A DNA stretch of 64,000 nucleotides from Bigelowiella natans CCMP2755 (Eukaryota; Cercozoa; Chlorarachniophyceae), in the NCBI GenBank assembly GCA_000320545.1, contig ADNK01000985.1, forward strand, positions 1 through 64,000, written 5' to 3'. The notes beneath the pieces are model-generated. The model had not been told where the DNA came from. It searched no databases and worked only from the letters and a program-made list of their open reading frames with translations. Positions 52,556-63,457 of this stretch are shown in pieces. The position numbers and the translations under genes are program-made. Numbering within the stretch: the stretch's first letter is position 1; the number at the start of each line of letters is the position of its first letter.

Positions 52556-52590
<35 letters not shown>

Positions 52591-54296
52591 CCTGAATGAT
52601 CTCATGATGACACTATGATTATACTTGAGGACATTGCAAGGAAGACATATTACCGTGACTGAGCACCGTCATCGTCATTGCTATCATTGGACTTTACATC
52701 ATTGAGGGCTGTCTCGTTCATCACGGAAATACTCTGCTTCTTCCCCTCTATAGCTTCATTCTTGTACTCGTTGCCCATCTCTGCTCTATTATCCCCCCTC
52801 TCTTTGCCCTTATATACGCCGCCATAGCCATTATTATCAGTATTCAAACTGTCATCGAGAGCGTTCTCCTTCTTGCTTCCACCCTCGCTATTATCAGCAG
52901 AGGAGGGGTGTATAGAACACAGCGGAGGCGGTTGAGGCAGCGGTATATCCCATTTGTCTTCTTCGATGCACCTCTCGTCTCTTCTCCCCCTCCTCCTAGA
53001 TACCGAATAATACGATGACATGATGGTTGCGTAGCTGGTACGAGGGACCGTTTGGCCGTTTTGAAGTAGATTGAGATGTCGTGCACTATAGTATCGACGC
53101 TGCGAATATGAGATAATCATGGAAGAGGGGGGGGGGGGAGTGATGTTAGGTAAACTTATTTGTTTTGTTTTGTTGAATTTGATTTATAGATGATGATAGT
53201 AATGATGATTGATGATGATGATGACGGTTGCTCGTTTGGTATGTAGCTGGTATACCTGCACGACTTTACCACGTCGCTCTGTGTTGGATTGGATCAGTCC
53301 CGTTTCCAATAAACTCGCCACAATACGGGACACAACCTTATATCTTCAATACGTACATGTTTATTGCGATGTATCAGTTAGAATGACTTGTGAGTGGTAA
53401 ATACAACTATGTTGATTATCATCATCATCAGAAAGCTAACAATAACAATAATAATTATAATAACAATACCCGTATTGGAGGATCTGGCAGAGAGCTGTAG
53501 TCGTAGTACCAATGGTTCCCGCGCAGCAAACTTGACTGTATACTTGTTGCAACTGCGGCAGCTCGAATACAAGGCCTAACTCCTCCTTCTCCCCCCCCCC
53601 CAATATGTCATTCTCCGCCTTTACCATGTCCAATGATGCTGTTGATTCTTGCCTTGGACCACCATCTTTCTGTGCTGTAGCAACTGTCGGAACGACTTCG
53701 AAGACTGTTTTGGCGGTGAAGGACGAAGAGGAAAATCGACTCAACTTATTTTCCCCTTTTCCTCCTCCTCCTCCCCCCCCCCCCCTCTGAACCCTGATCC
53801 GTTTGCTTCGCAGCATTCCCGTTGCTAGTGCACGGTCGCGGAAGTCTTCATAGCGCCCCCCAATGCACGTAGACTTGTGTGCGTACAGCTTTTTGAAAGC
53901 GCTTTTTGCTTTGGGCTCGGGGATCATCATCGTTGTCGTTGCCATAGTCGATGATCTCGCCATGGTGGCTGTCTCTTCCTTCTCTTCCTTCTCCTTCTTT
54001 ACTGTACTCGCCTTTTCTTCATGTCCATGGGCTTTATTCTTATTCTTGCCATTAGTTTTCGGGCTCTTCTTGCCACCGTAAGAGCAGCAGTGATTAATGA
54101 TTGCTGGGATTACTTCCTGGTCAAAAAGTTTCAACCGTTCTTTCTCGGCCTGCTCCTCCTGCTGCCGGACTTGCATGTTAACCACCCACCCTAGCGGCGC
54201 ATACTTCGCCAAAAACACTTTGTTTGTGCGCCGGTTCTTGTCGCTAAGGAGAGGAGGGAAATGCGAAGAATTTATATAACACATCAACAAACACTT

Positions 54297-54336
<40 letters not shown>

Positions 54337-54999
54337 GATACATACATATATGTGTGTATATTATGATGTAATTGTGCGTATCAATATGATTCATGGGATG
54401 TGCATCTCCCCCCCACCTCTCTCTCTCAGAAAGGGGGGGAAGGGGGGGAACTAGTAATTGCTTACTGTTGGTAGGAATCCTCGATATAGACAATGTTGAT
54501 CCTTTTCAGTGTTTTGAGATCTTGGAAAATGTCCTTAGCCTTTACTCCGAGCTCTGTCGCCAACTCAGTCTGATATACGCCTTCTCCTTGTGCGCGTCCG
54601 AGGACCTCTATGATGCAATATCTAGTAGGGAGGGGGAGGGATTGTAGTAGATGGTGCTATCTGAGATGAAAATTATCTTCACAATTATCATACTCTTCTG
54701 TTAGTAGTACCTGAGAGGGGACATAACGTTAAGGGTAAAAGTCTCTTGCGCCAACCCCAGCAATTCCAGTCGCATATCTAACGACGCCACAACCACTATC
54801 TTCCTTGCAATTGCCTCTTTTATTGACGATCTCGTCACCTCTGGCACATTCTTTACTGCTGCTGCATTAAGTGGACGAAAAGCATCCTTGTTCCTATTCC
54901 CCTGGGGGATTAGACCTTCCGCAGTGCATTTAAAGGCTCGACCAGATTTGTCTTATTAATTAGGTTGCATGATAATTAATGACGTCCGCGCTCACTCAC

Positions 55000-55087
<88 letters not shown>

Positions 55088-55350
55088 GCAGTCATGCATG
55101 AGTATGGCATGTTGGTCGATAAATTGTTGAACCAACCGAGTTCCACGTCCTCCCACAGCTCCAAATCTTCGTGAGCTTGCAGCCCCTCCCAAAGCATCAA
55201 CCGCACACTGTCGTCAACAACGTGTACAGGGCATTTGGCTGTCACACAGGTTAGCTTTGGTAACAAGCGATTGAAAATTTGATCCACGGAGAGTCCACGT
55301 TTTCCAGCCAGAGCAATGGCATCCAATATGCTTCGGAAAATGCGGTCCAT
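43984..55350 (-). CDS. TFIIIC largest subunit-like (B-block-binding, GTF3C1/Tfc3) protein, many exons
   Basis: The start at 55350 gives MDRIFRSILDAIALAGKRGL, the N-terminal helix type of GTF3C1. Further segments follow in GTF3C1 order: 54901-54711 (SLDMRLELLG); 54621-54466, a winged helix (YCIIEVLGRAQGEGVYQTEL); an exon from 54243 (VFLAKYAP, then a Lys/Glu linker); about 53340-53240, a second winged helix (VVSRIVASLLETGLI); about 52316-52190 (NRRKMALDAV, DLRKRIRAKEGG); about 51935-51890 (RLFADMEKDGLLKSL); 51659-51520 (LLHPSIDHTDPEVQ); about 51394-51288; 50711-50580; about 50320-49420, with a Ser/Pro-rich insert and LDFYWATLR; about 49255-49140 (NANWVYRSRNY). More exons run to a stop at 43984, including acidic tracts near 45600-45700. 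TFIIIC binds the tRNA-gene B box and recruits TFIIIB for RNA polymerase III. Exon borders and phases in the 3' half are unverified, and a second gene there cannot be excluded. Confidence 0.8.
50883..50960. repeat. Compound microsatellite (CT)n-(GT)n
   Basis: A CT tract (about 50883-50926) passes into a GT tract (about 50926-50960), in an intron of the TFIIIC-like gene. Confidence 0.95.
51768..51882. repeat. Compound microsatellite (CA)n, (TA)n, (GA)n
   Basis: A CA tract (about 51769-51801), a TA tract (about 51831-51860) and a GA tract (about 51862-51880) follow one another. They lie directly downstream (minus strand) of a TFIIIC-like exon. Confidence 0.95.
55000..55086. repeat. Compound microsatellite (CA)n-(GA)n
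   Basis: A CA tract (about 55002-55036) passes into a GA tract (about 55037-55086), in the first intron of the TFIIIC-like gene. Confidence 0.95.
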
Positions 55351-56970
55351 TCGTCCTCTTCGTCGTAAAGCAGCAGTCGACTTCCCGTCTACTCTTTCAA
55401 AAGCGTGTTCAAGGAAATATAATCTCTTCTGAAAGCATACTCTACAGTCCTCCTTTCTATTCGAGACGGAAAGAGGGTGGAGATGAATGCTCGTAGAAAT
55501 AGCAGCTCCTCCTCCTCACCACCACCATTACTAGATCTGATCCCGAATGGCGCTTGTTTTTCTTCTTCTACTGTTGTGCTCTCTCTCCAGTGCTGTCCAA
55601 CCTAATAACCATGAATGTGCATGCATCACCCTTCCTTAGATATATTATGCTAATTTTATTTCCTATTTTTATGCAGAACCATTCCAAGATCAAGTTTGTT
55701 CTGGCCAGGCCTTTCTCATTCCGAGCACCGTCAGGGCTTCTTTTTCCGGTAATAATTTCCCACAATGTTGTAGTTGTTGTATTTGTTGTATTTGTTGTTG
55801 TTGTGTTGTCTCGTAGATCTACGTTGGTAGTTAGTCGTTAGTAGGTTTTCCTAGATCACACTGCTCCACAATGGCCAGAACACCAATCTCAAATTCCTTC
55901 TGGTTTCACTGGTTGGACCTCACCGAACCTGTTCCGAAGCACTTTCCAGTTGCTCATTGTCAGAAGAGCAACCCCAGGCACCTCACGTCATCGACGTGTC
56001 ACCCGGTCATCATCCCAGTGGGACACCATCCTGCTCACAACAGACTTCAGACCAAGGCAATCAACGAGGAGGACGAGGACGACGAGGACGAGGGAGCTCG
56101 TTTTGTGGAGCTTCGTTTCTTCCTTCCAATCCATTGGTTCCCCTTTGCTCTGACCAAGGATGGGGTTGAATGTTTGTTGCACTTCACTTGGCAATCGTGC
56201 TGCTTGCATTGAAGCCCCATCTAGCTGTTCACAATTCTGTGATGGCATTTCAAGAGCACTCCCTCAACTTGGACGGCCACAAACAAGTTCAAATCAGCAG
56301 CTTCACGTGGTGTGACTCCTGCTGATTTTGACAAACGTCTGGACGTGTGCGAACAGTGCGTGTGCGATGTCGCACGTCTGGATGCGCGTGCAACGCGTTT
56401 GGCGATTCCGTGCAGCAATCTAGCAATGCGATGAGCATCGTGGCGTTTTGGACCCGCAGCACGTGGTGCACTTGACATTGTCAACCGTGACGACACCACC
56501 CACACCTGCGATCGATGCACGCTGGCGCGTCTGTGAGCCTTGCCAGCGTGCACCAAAGTGACAATCACGCACAGCTAGCTGTCTAGCTGTGCGAGCCGCT
56601 CGATGTTGCCGTTGTCCGATCATGTTTTGCTCCATGCACACACACAAACACGTTGCTGTTGACTGAAGTGCTGGAGTGGTTGCGTGGCATGCACATGCAT
56701 GCTGACATGCACATCGCTAGATCGTCCCAATTCGCAATTCATGACAGTGTTGAAATGAGTGATTTCGTGAGTTGTCTTGCTAATGATGTCATTATTTGAA
56801 GTGTGAAATTTTCGTGCAGACTTTAGATGTCGGAAGTTGCCGCAGCTTCATCGTTCATCTCCACATTACTACACAAAGTGATAGATGGAAATTGGCAGAT
56901 CGGATTGTTTACAATTTGCAGTGAAAATTTCCACAATTGTCGCGCCAGAAGCAGAGAGCAAAATTGCACA
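55351..56970. other. Gap upstream of the TFIIIC-like gene, no supported gene; GC-richer block near 56260-56560
   Basis: The left part should hold the TFIIIC-like promoter. A 113-codon plus-strand frame (55871-56212) has no recognisable domain. From about 56200 to 56600 the sequence lacks microsatellites, is rich in CG and GTGCG words and resembles in texture the stretch next to the copia element. It may be a decayed element. The PRMT-like gene ends just to the right. Confidence 0.4.
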
Positions 56971-57504
56971 CTATCTCCTAAGCGTCAAATTACGTCCTCT
57001 TAGCGAATTCCACAACTCTCTTTGCTCCTTCTTTTGAAACCCTTCCCAAAATAGCTTAGTCGCAGACTCGGGCCCAGAGTTCCAAATCAGATTCATGTCC
57101 TCAAATGTTAATTCATACTGGGGGTAAACCTACAGACACGATGCAAATGAGATGCTGTGGCTACTGCTTTGTTGTGCGTGTGTGTGTCCGTGTGCTTAAG
57201 AAGATCTACCTTATCACGTTTTCTCCGCCTCTTTCGACGAGGGGATTGTGATGATGCGGTGGCATGCTTCCTGCTGTCGCTATTGATGATCTTAAATTGA
57301 AAATTATAAGAAGGTGATACATCATAAGGGATCTTCTCCTTCTTCTCCTCTTCTAGCTCTTCCTCCCTTGTCTCCGCTCCTCCTCCTCCTGCTGCTGCTG
57401 TATTTCCCCTTTTCTGTAGACAACCTCCACTATTTCCAGCTACTGGCCCTGTTATATAGCCATGCCGTTTTAGAAACGTCTTTGTATTATTTGTGTGCGT
57501 ATAA

Positions 57505-57545
<41 letters not shown>

Positions 57546-59307
57546 TTATGCAGCACGCTTATTGTAACGTTTACTGTATTATGAAGACATCGAATAAACC
57601 AAGAGATTGATTGGTAGCAATCTCGGACTAAAGCAAGCACACACACACACACAGAGAGAGAGAGACATACACACACCAGTAAGCAGCAGCCCTTCAGTAG
57701 GAGTTGTGACCAAACCCCTCGTTATTTGTTTCGGTGCCGTCGTCGTTGTTGTGGTCGTCGTTTGTGCGCGCATGCTGCTGTCACTGATGCCCCTTCTCGA
57801 TTTGTATCTCTTCGCCGCACGCTCAGCACGTTCGTCGTCTTCGATTGCGGACATGTGCTCTGTGCCTTTAACCCACACCTCAACAACGTCGCCCTTCTTC
57901 ACCTTCTCCCAGCGGCTCATCGGTTGATCTGAGGAGGAGGAGGAGGGTGGGTGAAAGTGTTAAGGTTAGGGTTATCTCCCTCCTCATCCTCCTCCTACCC
58001 CCCCCCCCCCCCCCTCCATCTGATAAACTAGATTTACTAGTACAACCAAGGTCTTGCACACAAGCAATAAGCTGATCCCAATTCGTCGTTGGGTCCATAT
58101 AAGCCTGCTCAGCCAGATTATATTTAGCAGACAAGCAGTAGTAAGTAGCAGTAACAGTAGTGGTAGATTAGGATGTGCCATCATGAGTAAAAACGATGAC
58201 AATCATAAGAATAGGAAGAAGAGGAGGGGGGAGAGGATGGTTTCAGGTAACTAGTAGCAGCGGCAGTAGCGTGGCGAAATTATTCAGGATGTGCTTCCTC
58301 CTCCTCCTCCTCCTTCTCCTCCTCGTGCCACAATAAAGATAAATGATAATAGTAACTACAACTAGTATCCCCCGCCACCTACTACCTCGCACACGCCCTT
58401 CTCGTGCATTGAAGTCGTTATGACTTTGACATAGCAAATTGCACCGAAGAGAACCCCGTCTTTCTCCACTGTTAGCTTCGTCGAAACTGGCGATATGATT
58501 AACAGGAAAGAGGAGGAGGAGGAGGAGGAAACAACAAAGGCGTTTGTCGGTGCGTACATGCTAACAACTACTACTGCTACCACTTTTACTACTACATTTG
58601 CGTTATTCTCTTTCAATTTCTCAAGGACCATTATTGATACGATGACGACGACGATGACGATTACCTTCTCTTAGTTCCCAGTTTTCCAAATCTTCTTTTT
58701 TGGCCTCTGCCTCCTTGTGCTGCTCTTCGCATCTCTGGTCCTCAAATCCCCTCTTCTCACAGTTGTATCTTGCAAAGTCGAAGCTGCAGGATTTGGGAGG
58801 GAGGTAGGGGGACAAGTATCAAGAAAGAGGTATCGATAATTTACTATGGAAGGTTTTTGAGAGAAAGATAACCAACCCCATTTCTGCCTCCCGCCCCCCC
58901 GCCCCCCCCCCGCATCCATGTTCTTAATCCTTCCTCTTCCCACAGAATAAACACCATGGCAGTTTACTATCATATCTATCATCACCTTTCGATAAGAGCA
59001 TGCGAACTCTTGTCGTGCAGTTGGATTTTGTGCGCCTGATCTACCACAAACATCCCGAAGTAGCCCTTCGCAGCCTTCCCACCCAATACCCGTGAGTAGC
59101 GCTCTTGAGCCGCCACGTAACTACCCACGGTAGAAGGAAGAAGAGCTCGTCATAACAATAGCAGTAATAGTGATAGTAAAAATGCTATGTTGTTTTAACA
59201 AAAAAATGCGCTCGCTTGCATTCGAGATTATCACTCCAAGACGACTGGCTAGATTACTGGGAACTTCAATTCTCTCCCTCTCTCTCTCTTTATGAAACAC
59301 ATAATAT

Positions 59308-59346
<39 letters not shown>

Positions 59347-59659
59347 AGAGAGAGGAAAATAGAGAATCGTATTATATTTGTGTAATTGAGGCGGCAGCAC
59401 ATGATACCTACCCCCTCAATCGCGTTTCATCAAACGGCGCATTCTCAGCCTTTCGATACTTTGGGGGGGAGGGAGGCTCCGGTACGGTACATAATGCCAT
59501 CAAAGTGTCTATACGCTGTAGTAGAAGTATACGTGATAATAATAATAGGAAACAAGAAGAAGATGAAGAAGGAGAAGGAGAAACCATGTTTAGCGACAAG
59601 AATATAAGAAAGAGGGACAGCTGTAATATTTCCTATGCTAGGGTCATGATTATTGAGAT

Positions 59660-59691
<32 letters not shown>

Positions 59692-59906
59692 GCTACTGCT
59701 ACATCTCACATAAAACTACATGCAACGACTACAATCTCTCTTCTATACAACTACTAGTCCGAAGGTAAAACTGACTGAGTAACATCGTCTAGTACTACTA
59801 CTACCTCTGGCACCATACGGTGCACAAGAAACTTGTCCAGAATGTCCACCACACCTGCTCTTAGCCCTGTCATTTATTCATTGTGCGAGGAGGAAGAGTA
59901 TATATA

Positions 59907-59948
<42 letters not shown>

Positions 59949-59974
59949 AATATGTTGAGTAAAGTGTAGTAAAA

Positions 59975-60007
<33 letters not shown>

Positions 60008-60662
60008 TTGATATTTTTTACCAGTCGAAGGATGATGATGATGATGATGATGATGATAGTGATGACAGTGATGATGATGCTGCTCCTTACAACTATCATT
60101 TACCTTCAGAATTGCCAAGGTCCCCAATCAGCTCTTGCACGAGAAGATCGATCTCATAAGGCACTAGCGCCGCCCCATCAGTATGCATCTTGTCGTATGG
60201 AATACCATCATCGCCACCATCATTATCTTGCTGCGGGGCCATCATCGTAGGGAGGGGAGGAGGAGGCGGAAGGCTGGCAGAAGGCGATATGACCGGTGCC
60301 CCCCCCCCCCCTGCAGTACTACTGACTTCATTCATGCTGCTTGTACTACTCCTCGAAACTGCTGCTGGTGCTGCTGGTGGTGCTTTGGTATTGTAGGTTG
60401 TATTGCTATTCCTTTGGATGTTCTCCTCCTCTCCCCTTCGTCGTCCGCGAGGCTGCAAATCTTTGGAAAAGGCCTTGATAATGTGGAATCTGTCCCCCCC
60501 CCGATAAGAAAAGCAGACAAGATAGGTAGATTAGCGACTGAGGGATGAGCTCTTTCATTTTCTGTGGTCTGACTCGGAACAACAGGGGGGGGGTGGGGGG
60601 GGGGGGGTTGCTTTCTTCTCCTTCTTCCATTGTGATTGTTAATTAGTAGCAGGACATCTTGC

Positions 60663-60694
<32 letters not shown>

Positions 60695-60802
60695 CATGGA
60701 GTTGGAGTGCTCCATCAGCTGCTGACAAGGATCATTTTAGCGCTACTGTACTTCGTTATGCTACATCACAGAATCGTATAATATGACAACGCTAATGTAT
60801 GT

Positions 60803-60841
<39 letters not shown>

Positions 60842-62067
60842 ACAAGTGTCGTCTGCACCTGAAGTTGAGCTTTGACTCGTACTTTCTCTTGACGGCTTTG
60901 AGCACACCCACAGCCTTCGTAGCTGATACTTTGTTCGTCTACTCAAACCAAGGAGGAGGAGGAGGAGGAGGAGAAGCAGGACAAAACAAGATAGGAGATA
61001 GGAGGAGGGGGGTCCTCAGTCGGGGGACAGAAAAGAAAATTGATGAATCATTACCATCATCGTCCTCTACTTCTACTACTGCTACTACTACTACTACTAC
61101 TACCACGCTGCTGCTGCTGCTGCTACCTCTATTCCCCAGAAGGTGATGCCTGCCTCCGGAGCAGAAAGCCCTTCCTCCACACATCTGTAGGGAGGAGGGG
61201 GGGGGATCATAGGTAATAATCGAAGTAGTAGCAGGGGGACAAGGAGCGGTGCAAAGTTAGTGGTGTTGCGTTATGATATGCTACCATATCTTATTTCCTC
61301 TCTTCACTTGCCTCTCCTTTCGAATCCAGTGTCAACCGTGCTTCTTCTTTTTACATGATCTTAATTTCTTCTCCCTCTTCTTCTTCTTCTTCTTCTTCTT
61401 CTCCTTCTTCTTAATACTCGCGGTCCTCCTCCTACACCGCCTACAACTAGCAGCTACGTAGTTCTCTCGTCACGTGTTGTCGTTGTTGTTTCTCTTACAT
61501 TTTCACCATAGTCTTGATCCAGATAGCGGAGGCCCCAGTCCCGAGGTCCATGATGTGGATCGGCCTCCCCTCATGCTTCGTGGCATCCCAGCTACCCAGC
61601 AGCATCTTTAGATGATAGCGCAACGCCACTTCGTACGCTTCATTCCTTTTGATGTCCCCTGACATGCAGTCCTGGAGGAGAGAAGCAAAACAAAGAAGCA
61701 ATCAAAGAAAGAAGGAAAGGAGAAACAACCATCGTTTAGTAACCATCAGCCGGAATAAAAGACGGCAGAGACGAGCGGTAGTGTTGGAAGAGGGGGGCGG
61801 GGAAGGAGTTACGAAGAACGCACATAGTTGCCCTGAGCGTACGACTTTCTGGCCTGTTTTCTCACATCTTTAGCCGTATCTCGGGTAAGCCGCGGCCAAC
61901 GTAGCACATAGTCAGAATCTTATCATAAATAATGACAACAAATTGAAGAAGAAGAGAATTACCAAAATGAATAAACGATTCTCGAATGAGACGACACCAG
62001 ATGAGCGGTAGTAGTAGTATTAGTAGTTGTGGTATATTAGCACCAGCCATATCCCGCTACTGCTATT

Positions 62068-62104
<37 letters not shown>

Positions 62105-62973
62105 CGCACTCCAATTACAACTGCATCAACACATAGCTGCATTATATTCCATACCCGAATCCTGCTGCCAGTTCTGTTTATGATACCGAGAGCAAGCTTC
62201 GATCTCCTTTCGAAGCTGTGCCTTGCTCTCGTGATAGAACAAGTTGAATTTCTTCCACAACTGATGATGATGATGGGGAATGATGATGATGATTATGATT
62301 ATGAGGTGGATGGGAGGGAGGAGGGCAAGAAAGAGAAGAACAACAAAGCAAGTGAGCAAACAAGTAGCAGGTGCAGCTAGGTGTACGACACATAACACAC
62401 ACACATGATATACAAAGAGAGGAAGAATACAGATATCTCATGATCGAAAGAACATACTTCCTAAATACTATATCCCCTCCAGATTCTATTATTTTTCTTC
62501 TTCTTCTTCTTCTTCTTTTTCTTCTTCTTCTTCTCCTTCTTGGTCTTTTTTACCGTAACACTCATGCTGAGATTCTTATATCTCTTTCTCAAGAGAGCCT
62601 CTCTGACTGATGTTTGCTCAACAAGCCTTTTCTTATTATTACGTCTTGTGCTGCCTCCTCCTACTGCCCCCCCATTTTTCTTCCTCTTATCCTTAGTCGT
62701 CTTCTTAGCAGCAGCCTTGCTCTTCGTCCTGTCAAGGAGCTTGCGTGTACGCATTGCTTTCCTTGCTTCCTCCTCTTTCTTCTTCGCTTCCTCCTCTTTC
62801 TTCTTCTCTTCCTCCTCTTTCTTCTTCTCTTCCGTTTTTATTTTGAACTGCGACCAGGTCGGCTCGCGCGCCTGAAGGGAACAATAGGGTGATATTGTTA
62901 TTATCCGTGTGGTGGTGACGTTGCTGCTGTTGGCAGCGGTCATTGTGACTTCGTCCGCTGACGATAGCAGTAG

Positions 62974-63004
<31 letters not shown>

Positions 63005-63425
63005 CCAATGCAGCTAGAGCAAGTTACAAAAGCCTAGCTGTTGTGTGCATGATCGAATATTTCCTGCGCTTCCTCTGACATCATCATCTAGGGGATGACA
63101 CAAAGCAAATCGACCCTCCCGCCCCCCCCTCTCCCTCACATGTCATCCATTTTTCGCCGTGTTTTGATTCGTTTTTGAGTCATCATAATGTCGTTGTTTT
63201 TCCTTCTCCCTAATGGCACCTTAAGTTCCTCCACCCTTGACACCTCATGAATGGTTATTTCTGGAGCCTGCTCACTAGCAGCATAGAGGATGACGTCGTA
63301 CTTGTTCCCTTCCTTCCTCTCCTGAGTAGTCAATAGAGCGATTGGTTAATTGGTTGCTTCATAGCAGAAATCCTGCTAGTATTTCTGTTGTTGTGAATTT
63401 GCTTGGAACGATAATTTGATGCCGT

Positions 63426-63457
<32 letters not shown>

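Noticed and set aside
55871-56212. 113-codon plus-strand frame as a gene
   Set aside because: No domain or convincing composition; it overlaps the anomalous block and is left as unassigned.
61507-61671. METTL16-type RNA methyltransferase
   Set aside because: The IMDLGTGAS motif first suggested METTL16, but no NPPF motif follows. The RNEAYEVAL helix, double-E loop and C-terminal barrel fit a PRMT.
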